Shown in pieces: positions 37,292-45,796 of a stretch of DNA of 64,000 nucleotides. Each line of letters begins with the position of its first letter. Positions within the stretch are counted from its first letter, which is position 1. A model generated the notes under the pieces. The model was not told the DNA's origin. It made no database searches and was given only the letters and a program-made list of their open reading frames with translations. Source of the stretch: CAXGTL01 sp964645705 (GTDB lineage Archaea; Nanobdellota; Nanobdellia; Woesearchaeales; CAXGTL01). Where the stretch lies: NCBI GenBank assembly GCA_964645705.1, contig CAZYAB010000002.1, forward strand, positions 62,001 to 126,000. The letters run 5' to 3'. Made by a program: the position numbers and the translations under genes.

Positions 37292-37462
37292 ATGGCAGAA
37301 CAAAAATTCAAAAAGTTCAGACCACTGAACGAAGTAAAAGCAGACCAAAAACCAAAGTATGAGGTTAAAGCGCCAAACTTCGATGGTGTAATGGATGAAA
37401 TGGATTATCTGATTAACAAAGATAATCTAGAAAAGAATTACAAGCAAACAAGCGCAGAGTAG
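37292..37462 (+). CDS. pup: Pup homologue (prokaryotic ubiquitin-like protein)
   Basis: A 56-residue protein beginning MAEQKFKKFRPLNEVKAD. Its C-terminal half, FDGVMDEMDYLINKDN followed by LEKNYKQTSAE, aligns with actinobacterial Pup, where the region reads LLDEIDDVLEEN and ends AYVQKGGQ. Shared features are the DE-hydrophobic-D helix, Y-x-Q at positions -7 and -5, and a C-terminal Gln/Glu. Here the last residue is already Glu, so deamidation by Dop would not be needed for ligation, and the usual Gly-Gly is replaced by Ser-Ala. The gene sits between the dop-like gene and two PafA/Dop-like genes, as in actinobacteria. GGAGG precedes the ATG and a poly-T terminator follows. Confidence 0.85.
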   Translation: MAEQKFKKFRPLNEVKADQKPKYEVKAPNFDGVMDEMDYLINKDNLEKNYKQTSAE

Positions 37463-37477
37463 TTCGGTAAAAAAATG

Positions 37478-37495
37478 TTTTTTTTATTTTTTTTT
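37478..37495 (+). terminator. Poly-T terminator after pup
   Basis: Eight T, one A and nine T follow the pup stop codon by 15 bases. An archaeal intrinsic terminator here would end the mpa-dop-pup transcript, with a new leader (37501-37517) for the next genes. Confidence 0.6.
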
Positions 37496-37532
37496 AAGTA
37501 AAAGAGGTTTTGTTAGACAAGAGGCTATGAAA

Positions 37533-39626
37533 ATGCCAAGACTAGAGAAAAGAATAATAGGACTTGAAACAAAGTATGGATTCATGCGGAGAGAATCAGA
37601 TAGTCGCGACTCTGATGACATTAATCTTTTGTTAAAAAGGATTGCAGAAAATGCACAATCAATATATGGCAGAGAATTCATAGAAAATGGCGGAAGAATA
37701 GTATCTGGTGATTATTATATCAAATACTGTACACCTGAAACATCTAACCCTGTTGACTTGGTAATATATGATAAAGCAGGAGAAGAAATTATTAGTCAAA
37801 ACAGTGATGGTATGAGGTTTGTAAAAGATAAAACAGGAGGAACTCAAAGTGCTTTTTCCTGCCATGAGAATTATTTAATAAGAAAAGTAAGAACAGATAG
37901 AGAAGGTTTTATGCATGATCTGGGAAAATACCTTTTAGGATTTTTAATAACAAGACAGATATTTTCAGGACCAGGAGACATTTATGGTAGTGAATTTGTT
38001 TTGTCTCAAAACATAATGCAGGGTTTAAATGAATATGACCTTGATTCAAAACAATATTCAATAATGAATCTTAATTATAGAAAACCACCTATTGATTCAG
38101 ACAAATACAGCATGTTGCATATTACATTAAACAAAGCAAATTTATCAGAAATAGCAACATATCTCAAAGTAGGCACAACAAGCTTGGTATTGGATTTAAT
38201 AGAAGATGATCTGTGTCCTTTGATAACAATAATTAACCCTTCAGAAACTGCAAAAGATATTTCAAAAGACCAAACATATCAGTGGGAAGTTTTTACAGAT
38301 TATGAAGAATCAACAACTGCAATCAACATACAAAGACAATATCTAGAAGCAGCAAAACAAGCATACACAGGAAGAGACGAAATAACAGATGATATTCTTG
38401 CTAGATGGGAATATGTTTTAGATTGTCTAGAAGAAGATCCAATGCAATTAACAGGCTGGATTGACTGGATAACAAAAAGAGCATTGATTGACAATATTTT
38501 TGAAAAACAAGACCCAGAAGTAATAGATTTTACAGTACAAAAAATAGATGAAGAACAAGAAAAAATCAAAGCCCTAGAACAAGAAATACAAGACGTGATA
38601 AATGATTTTGATAATTCACAAGATACAAATGTGTTTCAAAAACTAAGCTCAATAAAAGACATACTCGAGATTATGAAAGACGGTGTTTATAGACAAAACA
38701 GAGGATTTAAAGCAGGTTTACAAGGAATCTTAAATGAAAGATCAAAGACAGTGAAAAAGATTATATCTAATTATCCAAGGATAAAAAAAGATGAAAGCTT
38801 GTTTTATACATTACAAAACAAAGAATTAGTTGACAGATTAATAACAGATGAACAAATACAGCAAGCCATGAATGAACCACCAAAAGACACAAGAGCTTGG
38901 ATCAGAGGAAACATAATAAAATCATTCATGGAAAACCCAGATGACTTGACCAAAGTAGAATGGGACTGTGTTAAGATAAATGGTAAATACTTGCCTTTTA
39001 AAAATCCATTTTCAAACCCTGTAAGGTTCAGAGAAGTTTTACCTAGACACGCGTATTCTGAATTTGAAGATAAGATCTTAGAACAATTAGATGATTTTAT
39101 TCAGATCATAAGACAGAATAATGACACAGAATTTGCAGCACACGTAAAATATGATTTATACACTGAAATATTAAAAAATTCTGTATTTAATCATGAATTT
39201 TTAGAACAAGAACTAGACATAGACAAACCACCTGAACTTGTTGTAGGTGAAAGAATAAAACTATATAGAAATCTTGGAACATTAAATTGCGGATCAAGTA
39301 ATACTTATTTTTATGATGGAAGTGTTGAAGATATCCCATTGGGTTCAACAGGAGTAATTGAAAAAATAAGATATATATTTTCAGATCTAAAGATAAAAGT
39401 AAACTTGGACAATGGAAGATCATGGTGGCTGGATTCAAGAGAATTAATGCCATTAGCAGATGAATCAATAACAATAGATAATATTATTCATCAAACATTG
39501 TTTGGAGATATTCAAGATCTGAGAGGAACTCAAAGAGAGAGAACATATCTTGAGAGAAAAAAAGAATTAGATAATTTACTCACTAAGATTATAATAAATT
39601 ACCTGGATGATATAAATGAGGCTTGA
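37533..39626 (+). CDS. PafA/Dop-family pseudoenzyme with SH3-like C-terminal domain
   Basis: A 697-residue paralogue of the PafA/Dop family, with LEKRIIGLETKYG, FSCHENYLIRK, LKVGTTSLVLDLIED, YTGRDEITDDILARWEYVLDCLE and NEPPKDTRAWIRG. Catalytic residues are lost: the second Glu of GxETE is Lys14, the catalytic Asp (Asp64 in the neighbour at 39616) is Gly59, the following metal Glu is Lys64 (YYIKYCTPE), and the RDEPHAD block is YRKPPID. So it is probably an inactive regulatory or scaffolding subunit. A coiled-coil insertion (about 330-400) and a small beta domain (STGVIEKIRYIF, VNLDNGRSWWLDSRELMPL, about 610-655) are extra. ATG 37533 is 8 bases after GAGG; ATG 37527 is too close to it. Confidence 0.85.
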   Translation: MPRLEKRIIGLETKYGFMRRESDSRDSDDINLLLKRIAENAQSIYGREFIENGGRIVSGDYYIKYCTPETSNPVDLVIYDKAGEEIISQNSDGMRFVKDKTGGTQSAFSCHENYLIRKVRTDREGFMHDLGKYLLGFLITRQIFSGPGDIYGSEFVLSQNIMQGLNEYDLDSKQYSIMNLNYRKPPIDSDKYSMLHITLNKANLSEIATYLKVGTTSLVLDLIEDDLCPLITIINPSETAKDISKDQTYQWEVFTDYEESTTAINIQRQYLEAAKQAYTGRDEITDDILARWEYVLDCLEEDPMQLTGWIDWITKRALIDNIFEKQDPEVIDFTVQKIDEEQEKIKALEQEIQDVINDFDNSQDTNVFQKLSSIKDILEIMKDGVYRQNRGFKAGLQGILNERSKTVKKIISNYPRIKKDESLFYTLQNKELVDRLITDEQIQQAMNEPPKDTRAWIRGNIIKSFMENPDDLTKVEWDCVKINGKYLPFKNPFSNPVRFREVLPRHAYSEFEDKILEQLDDFIQIIRQNNDTEFAAHVKYDLYTEILKNSVFNHEFLEQELDIDKPPELVVGERIKLYRNLGTLNCGSSNTYFYDGSVEDIPLGSTGVIEKIRYIFSDLKIKVNLDNGRSWWLDSRELMPLADESITIDNIIHQTLFGDIQDLRGTQRERTYLERKKELDNLLTKIIINYLDDINEA

Positions 39627-41238
39627 GAAAAGAATAATTGGACTTGAAACAGAGTATGGATCATTTTCACAAGATTTAGCTAGATCAAGGGATGGTGAGG
39701 ATGGTCACCATGATGCACACAATAACAGACTAATAGAAACAATAAGAGAAGCAAGACCAAGAAGCGGAAACTCTTTTTTATTAAATGGTGGAAGAATGTA
39801 TGAAGATTGTGGCCATATTGAATATTGTACACCAGAAACAACTAATCCTGTTGACTTGGTTTTATATGAAAAAGCAGGAGAAAGATTGCTTAACCAGCAT
39901 TCAAGAGGAGTTATGTTTATCAAGAACAATGTTGCTGCAAATAACAGTACATTTGGATGTCATGAAAATTATTTAATCAAAAGGCCTGAACATTTTATAA
40001 ATGAAGTAGGAAGATATCTAATGTCATTCCTAGTAACAAGACAAATCTATGCAGGAACAGGAGATATTTATGAGAATAAATTTAGAATATCACAAAAATC
40101 AAGATTTATTACCGAAAACTATGGTAAAAATACAACCAGAGATAGACCAATAATCAATCTAAAAGATGAATCTCATTGCGGTGGTAAAGAAAGCGAGAAT
40201 TATAGATTACATCTTATATTAGGCGATTCAAATTTATCAGAAATAGCAACTTATCTAAAAGTAGGTACAACAAGCTTAGTATTGGATTTGATTGAAGATG
40301 GAATTTGCCCTTACATTAGTTTATACAATCCTGTTTATGCTCTTCATGAGATTTCACAAGACTTGACATTTAAGATAGAAAATAAAATAAATGATTCCAG
40401 ACCAATGACAGCAATCAACATACAAAGACAATATCTAAAAGCAGCAAAAAAAGCATACACAGGAAGAGACGAGATTACTGACGATATTCTTGCTAGATGG
40501 GAATATGTTCTGGATTGTTTAGAAACAGATCCAATGAAACTTGACACATGGATTGATTGGGTTATAAAGAAAAGCTTGATTGATAAAAGTCTTGATAAGA
40601 ATAGTAATTTTAGTGAAACAATTAGAAAAGAATTAGTTAATTTACAACAAAAAATAGCATCCGCATATCAAAAAATATCAGAATCAAAAACATTATTATT
40701 ACCAGATAACCAAATAATCAGAGCAGATAATTTACTTATTCAAGCAATGTCTAGTATTACGAACATAATTGATGAAGATGTTTATTCACCTATTAAAGAA
40801 TTTGTAAATGGTAGAAATTTTGAAGAGTTTGATGTAAACAAGATATCAAAAAATATTTCATACAAATATCATAGTACTGATCCTAATAATAGTTTATTTT
40901 ATTTTTTACAAAACAATGGCATGATTGACAGACTAGTATCAGATGAACAAATAACGCATGCTGTAAATAATCCTCCTCAAGACACAAGAGCTTGGGTCAG
41001 AGCAAAAATTTTGTCAGAAATAAGAGGATTAGGAGGATCAGTAGAACAAATGGATTGGTCAGCGATCAGTGTTTATCATCCTAATCTTAGTGGTGGAAGA
41101 GTTATGAAACCTAAATGTGCTAGATGCAGTGCAGACTGTAAAGGTTATGTTAATTCAAATGGAAAAGAGTTTGATCTTACAGATCCTTTTGACAATAAAA
41201 AACAAGAATATGAAGAAATGGTTAGAGACATTCGTTAG
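39616..41238 (+). CDS. pafA: PafA-like Pup ligase
   Basis: A 540-residue PafA/Dop-family protein with an intact active site. It has GLETEYG (9-15), NGGRMYEDCGHIEYCTPE with Asp64 at the same position as the PafA catalytic base and metal Glu69, FGCHENYLIKR, INLKDESH and LHLILGDSNLSEIATYLKVGTTSLVLDLIED. The N-terminal loop is short, without the long Dop loop, so ligase (PafA) function is favoured over depupylase: ATP-dependent isopeptide bonding of the Pup C-terminal Glu to substrate Lys. An insertion (about 330-400) and a C-terminal Cys cluster (KPKCARCSADCKGY) are unusual. It overlaps the pseudoenzyme gene by 11 bases, so the two are translationally coupled and may form a complex. Confidence 0.85.
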   Translation: MRLEKRIIGLETEYGSFSQDLARSRDGEDGHHDAHNNRLIETIREARPRSGNSFLLNGGRMYEDCGHIEYCTPETTNPVDLVLYEKAGERLLNQHSRGVMFIKNNVAANNSTFGCHENYLIKRPEHFINEVGRYLMSFLVTRQIYAGTGDIYENKFRISQKSRFITENYGKNTTRDRPIINLKDESHCGGKESENYRLHLILGDSNLSEIATYLKVGTTSLVLDLIEDGICPYISLYNPVYALHEISQDLTFKIENKINDSRPMTAINIQRQYLKAAKKAYTGRDEITDDILARWEYVLDCLETDPMKLDTWIDWVIKKSLIDKSLDKNSNFSETIRKELVNLQQKIASAYQKISESKTLLLPDNQIIRADNLLIQAMSSITNIIDEDVYSPIKEFVNGRNFEEFDVNKISKNISYKYHSTDPNNSLFYFLQNNGMIDRLVSDEQITHAVNNPPQDTRAWVRAKILSEIRGLGGSVEQMDWSAISVYHPNLSGGRVMKPKCARCSADCKGYVNSNGKEFDLTDPFDNKKQEYEEMVRDIR

Positions 41239-41295
41239 CTAGATGTTTGTTTTTAGTATTGGTGATAGATTAAACCTAGCTTGGGCTATGTAAAA

Positions 41296-42753
41296 ATGGA
41301 AAATAATAAAGACAATGAAATGACTGAAAAAGAAAAAAAAGATTTTCTTAGAGGTATGACTAAAAGGCATATTGAGCAATCATTTGAAATGATGGAATCA
41401 ATGGGAATGCCATTAGATTACGCACTTGCTATTTTTGCAGATACAACTAGGTTCTTAGAAAGAGATAATTCACCTGAATTTGAAAAGTTTTTAGAATATT
41501 CAGGACAAATATTTGAAAATGAGTTTCATGTAAAATGTTCTTATCATCATGCAGAGAATGTTCCTCCTTATGAATTTAGACCTGCGTCTGTTGAATATAC
41601 TAACATATTGTTTCAATTATATGAACAATATTCTAATCAAGAATATGAATCAGAACAAGAATTAACAGATATAATGAAAAATATTCTCAGTGGAAAAAAA
41701 ATATTAGAAATAGGTTGTGGTCCTGGGTTTTTTCTACCTATTTTAAAAAGACTTGGTGCACAAGCACATGGAATAGAGGTTTGTGAAGATAATAAAGACA
41801 AAGTTCCTGATGTAGATATTGTTTATACTGATGCAGAGAATTTAGAGTCAATACTCGGCGAGGAGAAATTTGATATAATCATATCAAAAGACGTATTTTG
41901 TGGTGTTGTTTTAAAAAAAGACAAAGCATATTCTATATTAGAAAATGCTTATAATAAATTAAAAAAAAACGGAATTATAATCAATCAGATAGATTACAAG
42001 AGAATGGAACTTTCTTTTTATTTCATGAGGCAGAAAATGATTTGTAATGATCTAAATTATGATTTTGACAGAATGCTAGATAATTGGTTTTATGAAATGA
42101 GTGAAGAAGAGCAAGAAGAAATGCTTCATGTTAATTCACCTAGTTTAACAGAGGATGAAATAAAAAAAATAGGTTATGAAGTCATGAGAAAAGAAAATGA
42201 TGAGAACTTAACAACAATAATGAAAAAACAAACAAACAAAAAACTTGACCAAAATCTTGAAGATTTCTTGATTAAAAATTCATTTGATGAAGTTAATCAC
42301 TGTTTTTTACAATTTTCATCTCACTTAGATATAGATAAAATATTAGAAGAATATGATGAAAACGGAAAATATGATGTATATTTTGATAATATTCATGAGA
42401 TCGGATCATTTGTATTTGATTGTAGAAGGAATTTGTGTGAATTTTATTTTAAAGATGACATGAAATCTAAGATATTTTTATACCAATTTCATGAAAAAGA
42501 CATGGGTTATCATCTGATTGGAATCAATATTGGAGACAAAGACAAATTAAATGATTTTGTAAAGGATTTTGTTGACATTATCAAACCAAAGCTAAAATTA
42601 AGCTCAGAACATAATCAAGAAATAGCAAAACATTCATTTGAATTTGCAGCAAGCCAGTACAGGCTTTCTAAATGTCTTTTTAATTCATTTCCTGATGAGA
42701 GATTTAGAATACTCAGTTATTCAAACATACTTAATTGTGCTCAGGTGTATTAA
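41296..42753 (+). CDS. SAM-dependent methyltransferase
   Basis: A 485-residue protein with a class I methyltransferase domain in the middle (about 130-240): motif I KILEIGCGPGFFLPIL, the acidic post-I AHGIEVCED, and FDIIISKDVF with NKLKKNGIIINQ later. N- and C-terminal regions (about 120 and 230 residues) are not recognised. The substrate is unknown. A leader element (GGTGATAGAT, 41261-41270) lies 26 bases upstream. ATG 41296 is preferred to the TTG at 41281. It follows the PafA-like gene on the same strand but seems to have its own leader. Confidence 0.75.
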   Translation: MENNKDNEMTEKEKKDFLRGMTKRHIEQSFEMMESMGMPLDYALAIFADTTRFLERDNSPEFEKFLEYSGQIFENEFHVKCSYHHAENVPPYEFRPASVEYTNILFQLYEQYSNQEYESEQELTDIMKNILSGKKILEIGCGPGFFLPILKRLGAQAHGIEVCEDNKDKVPDVDIVYTDAENLESILGEEKFDIIISKDVFCGVVLKKDKAYSILENAYNKLKKNGIIINQIDYKRMELSFYFMRQKMICNDLNYDFDRMLDNWFYEMSEEEQEEMLHVNSPSLTEDEIKKIGYEVMRKENDENLTTIMKKQTNKKLDQNLEDFLIKNSFDEVNHCFLQFSSHLDIDKILEEYDENGKYDVYFDNIHEIGSFVFDCRRNLCEFYFKDDMKSKIFLYQFHEKDMGYHLIGINIGDKDKLNDFVKDFVDIIKPKLKLSSEHNQEIAKHSFEFAASQYRLSKCLFNSFPDERFRILSYSNILNCAQVY

Positions 42754-42754
42754 A

Positions 42755-42772
42755 ATGATTAATATTAATCAT
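42755..42772. promoter_or_regulatory. 18-bp perfect palindrome
   Basis: ATGATTAATATTAATCAT is a perfect palindrome with the same ATTAATATTAAT core as those at 28410 and 31225. It lies 2 bases after the methyltransferase stop codon and about 60 bases before the response-regulator gene; TATA-like TATATATATAAA (42812-42823) is just before that ATG. Confidence 0.5.
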
Positions 42773-42833
42773 ATGGAGAATGTATTAATATCAAGATTAC
42801 CATCAATAGTATATATATATAAAGTGAAAAAAA

Positions 42834-43790
42834 ATGAAAAATAAAGACAAGAAAACAATACTAATAGTAGACGATGATGAACAAGTAAGAGAAAATCTTG
42901 TTAAAGCAGCTGAAGCTCTTGATTTAGAAGTAACTGCTGCTGGAGATGGTCCTACTGCAAAAGCATTAGCACTGAGTTGCGATTTTGACATTGCTGTTCT
43001 TGACAAGGATTTCCCCTATATAGATAATCATGTATTTAAGAATGCTGGAAATAAGATTGCAGCAATATTAAAGGAAAAGAATCCAGATATAAAACTCGCA
43101 GGATTAACATTAGGACAAGTTTCAGAGTTTTCAGAAGAATTCTTTGACATAAAAGAAAGTAAACAAACTATAAGACAAAAAGACTACAATACTTTAATCA
43201 GGACTTTATTAAATCCTTATGAAAAAAATCTAGTTACAATAAGAAAACAATACTCTGAGGCAGAGAGGTTATTCCAAGAAAGTTTTGAAGCATATCAATG
43301 TATTTCAATACTTTGCGAAGGTTATGATGTATTTACAAAAGTATTGAATAAAGAATCTTTAGGTAGCGATTATGCGGAAATAGAACACTTGGTATCACCA
43401 GCAGTTTCTAGAAATACCAGTCATCCAACAAATATGTTAAATCTAGAAGATATTTTTAATAAAGAAACCACAGGAGATGACATACTAAGAGAAGATGGTT
43501 CTGTAAAAACACCTTATGAATTTATTTGTGAAGAAACAGATGAATTCATAGATTATGTTGAAGAAAATTTTTCAGAATACAATAATAGAGTAATCCTATT
43601 ATTAGAAAAAATAAAAGAGTTTAGACATGATAAAAACATTAAACAATTTTTTAAAGAGGTTCAAGAAAAGGATTTTGAAAGTATCAATAAAAAAAAATTT
43701 TATCAACCATTGGTTCAAATGATTAGAGATTATCATGCAAACAGCTACGGAATACTAAATATTGTGAAAGAGGAATTAGAACATGAATAG
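42834..43790 (+). CDS. Receiver-domain (response-regulator-like) protein
   Basis: A 318-residue protein. Residues 5-125 are a receiver domain: TILIVDDDEQVRENL (acid pocket), AVLDKDFPYIDNHVF with phosphoacceptor Asp57, and KLAGLTLGQ in place of the Thr/Ser strand. The rest is an uncharacterised helical domain. No histidine kinase gene is visible in the window. The 8-base overlap with the next receiver gene indicates coupled translation. Confidence 0.75.
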   Translation: MKNKDKKTILIVDDDEQVRENLVKAAEALDLEVTAAGDGPTAKALALSCDFDIAVLDKDFPYIDNHVFKNAGNKIAAILKEKNPDIKLAGLTLGQVSEFSEEFFDIKESKQTIRQKDYNTLIRTLLNPYEKNLVTIRKQYSEAERLFQESFEAYQCISILCEGYDVFTKVLNKESLGSDYAEIEHLVSPAVSRNTSHPTNMLNLEDIFNKETTGDDILREDGSVKTPYEFICEETDEFIDYVEENFSEYNNRVILLLEKIKEFRHDKNIKQFFKEVQEKDFESINKKKFYQPLVQMIRDYHANSYGILNIVKEELEHE

Positions 43791-44502
43791 ACAGCATGAA
43801 ATATTAATAATAGAAGATAGAGGAGAATACATAAAAGCAGCTGAAAAAGCAGCAGACCAGCTAGACATTGAAATAGTTGTATGTAGAGATTATGCTCAAG
43901 CATTAGAAGAGATTAAGATAAGACCATCAGGAATATTAACAGACATATTCTTTTTAGAAGAATTTGGCACTAATAAAAAAGACAAAGCATATGAAGTAAT
44001 TGATAAGATAAAACAAGCAGTATCACACGACATAGACATAATGGGGGTTGCAAGATATAAAGCAAGAACTGTTTATAATGCAGTCACAAAAGTTGCTGAT
44101 TTATTTGGTGGAGATGTTGACTTTGTTCTTGATCAATTGCCTAATCCTGTTTTTAGCAACAGAATGAATTTAGAACAAGCACTTGTACCTGAGAAAACAA
44201 AACGTCAACGAGAATCATTAAAAGCAATTCAATCACAGCTTGATGAACAACAACCCTTAGGAGTATTAGTAGCAGAACAAGCAAGAGAAATGGGTATACC
44301 TTATTATCTTTTATCTTCATATAATCATCATGGTGACAAACTAAAAGGAGTTAATGCTTATCTACAAAAAGCAAGTCTAATTGTTGATGCTGTCGAATGT
44401 AATTTTGGTGATAGAGATAAACCAGAATATTGGATAGAGATATTCAACAAAATAGCAAAAGCTGTTGATGAAAAAGAGGCAATATTATACAGAAGAAGAT
44501 GA
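43783..44502 (+). CDS. Second receiver-like protein
   Basis: A 239-residue protein with a receiver-like first half: HEILIIEDRGEYIKAAEKAADQL and GILTDIFFLEEFG with a candidate phosphoacceptor Asp54. The acid pair is Glu-Asp. The second half (KRQRESLKAIQSQLDEQQPLGVLVAEQAREMGIPYYLLSSYNH) recalls the end of a Rossmann-like fold. It pairs with the upstream receiver gene; either could signal to the kinases or regulators of this region. Confidence 0.7.
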   Translation: MNRQHEILIIEDRGEYIKAAEKAADQLDIEIVVCRDYAQALEEIKIRPSGILTDIFFLEEFGTNKKDKAYEVIDKIKQAVSHDIDIMGVARYKARTVYNAVTKVADLFGGDVDFVLDQLPNPVFSNRMNLEQALVPEKTKRQRESLKAIQSQLDEQQPLGVLVAEQAREMGIPYYLLSSYNHHGDKLKGVNAYLQKASLIVDAVECNFGDRDKPEYWIEIFNKIAKAVDEKEAILYRRR

Positions 44503-44533
44503 AGATAGAAAATATTATAGGAGGCGAATGAGT

Positions 44534-44965
44534 ATGAAAAATGATAAACAAGACGAACAAAGAGTTGAAGTACCAAAATCACAAATACAAAAACAAATAG
44601 AAGGAATTGTTTCAGATAATAGAACATTTGAACCAATAAGAAATTTTTTCCCAGAGCACATGTATGATAATGAACTAGGTTTACAGTTTTATCTAGGTGC
44701 AATGGAAACAAGAGACAAAACACGAGACTTTGCAGAGAGTGTTGAATTTGCATATATTCTTAGCAAGATAGTGTCAGAATTTGACAGACAAGATAGATCA
44801 CTTGATTCAATTTCAAATGTTGATGAGTTTAATCAAGCATTTGATGAAATGTACGCAAGATCAAGAGAAGATCTGGAAAGATTATATCAAAACCCAAGTT
44901 TCAAACAAACAAAAGCAGAATTTGATCAAGTAAATTACAGCATAGAAATCAAGATAGATGCTTGA
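44534..44965 (+). CDS. Small hypothetical soluble protein
   Basis: A 143-residue, mainly helical, charged protein I do not recognise (MKNDKQDEQRVEVPKSQIQKQ...). AGGAGG at 44519-44524 is 9 bases before ATG 44534, so I chose this start over ATG 44528. It overlaps the end of the next upstream open frame, which has no ribosome-binding site. Confidence 0.55.
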   Translation: MKNDKQDEQRVEVPKSQIQKQIEGIVSDNRTFEPIRNFFPEHMYDNELGLQFYLGAMETRDKTRDFAESVEFAYILSKIVSEFDRQDRSLDSISNVDEFNQAFDEMYARSREDLERLYQNPSFKQTKAEFDQVNYSIEIKIDA

Positions 44966-44990
44966 TTCATTTTGTGATGAGGGGGGAAAG

Positions 44991-45281
44991 ATGGAAAACA
45001 ATATTGTTGAAACAATCAAACACATTAGCAAAGAACTAGAATCAGATGAAATGGATGAAAGAGATAATTGGATGCAAGGTGCCACATTAGTAATCAAAGC
45101 TATAAATCTTATAAAAAAATATCCTAATATTGACGAAGATTCACTTGGCTATAATCCAGACGCATATTTTGCAAACCAATTTTCAAAATATTGGTCAGGC
45201 GATAGAGCTGATGTTTACACAAGAAGGATTTTGATGATTGGCATGGAAAAATTAGGAGATGAGGCAATGAAAAATGCATGA
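44991..45281 (+). CDS. Small hypothetical soluble protein
   Basis: A 96-residue helical protein (MENNIVETIKHISKELESDEMDERDNW...). Family unknown. A strong GAGGGGGG sequence lies just before ATG 44991, so the longer in-frame start at 44958 is less likely. It overlaps the next gene by 8 bases. Confidence 0.55.
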   Translation: MENNIVETIKHISKELESDEMDERDNWMQGATLVIKAINLIKKYPNIDEDSLGYNPDAYFANQFSKYWSGDRADVYTRRILMIGMEKLGDEAMKNA

Positions 45282-45669
45282 AGAAAATAATGAAACAAAT
45301 AGAACATACAGAAAAGAAAAACCAAACAAAGTACTTAAAGAAAATGATTATCTAGAAAGAGCTATAGAAAGAATATATAAACAAAAACCAGACACTCCTG
45401 AAAACTTGGTTCAAGACTTGTTCAGGATCAGAAAGATGGTAACTGATGTAGAAACACTTGCTACAAACAGAATAAATGATTTAGCAGGAAAATACACAGA
45501 AGATTTGCAATCACAATTAGAACAAGCACATTATGTAGAAGACATACGTGATGTTGTAAAACAAATATCTAGGAGATATAGAGAAGTTGTGTATGCACTT
45601 GCAGAACAACTAGGACTTTGTAAAGAAAAAATTAGCAAACTCGATGATGTCTCTTTTGAAGAATACTAA
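45274..45669 (+). CDS. Small hypothetical coiled-coil-like protein
   Basis: A 131-residue, mostly helical protein with heptad-like stretches (DLQSQLEQAHYVEDIRDVVKQISRRYREVVYALAEQLG). It is the last gene of the receiver/small-protein run 42834-45669, where all genes overlap or nearly touch. No known motif is visible. Confidence 0.55.
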   Translation: MHEENNETNRTYRKEKPNKVLKENDYLERAIERIYKQKPDTPENLVQDLFRIRKMVTDVETLATNRINDLAGKYTEDLQSQLEQAHYVEDIRDVVKQISRRYREVVYALAEQLGLCKEKISKLDDVSFEEY

Positions 45670-45701
45670 ATTAGTAACCAACCAGTAGTAAAATAAGCGA
45701 A

Positions 45702-45758
45702 AGATTTATAAAGGGGAAATCACCTCCCTATATTATAAAAAAGGGTTCTGGTGATTTC
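45702..45758 (+). promoter_or_regulatory. Promoter with 9-bp inverted repeat and leader element
   Basis: ATTTATAAAGG at 45704-45714 is a TATA box. GAAATCACC (45716-45724) and GGTGATTTC (45750-45758) form a perfect inverted repeat with a 25-base spacer, which covers the expected transcription start. AAAAAAGGGTTCT (45737-45749) with the following GGTGAT is a leader element copy. Confidence 0.5.
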
Positions 45759-45796
45759 ACATATTATTGTATAAAAATATGTGGGGTATAAATAAA

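Noticed and set aside
37478..37532. A further short gene between pup and the pseudoenzyme gene.
   Set aside because: The gap holds only the poly-T terminator and a leader element; no open frame with a start and ribosome-binding site was found.
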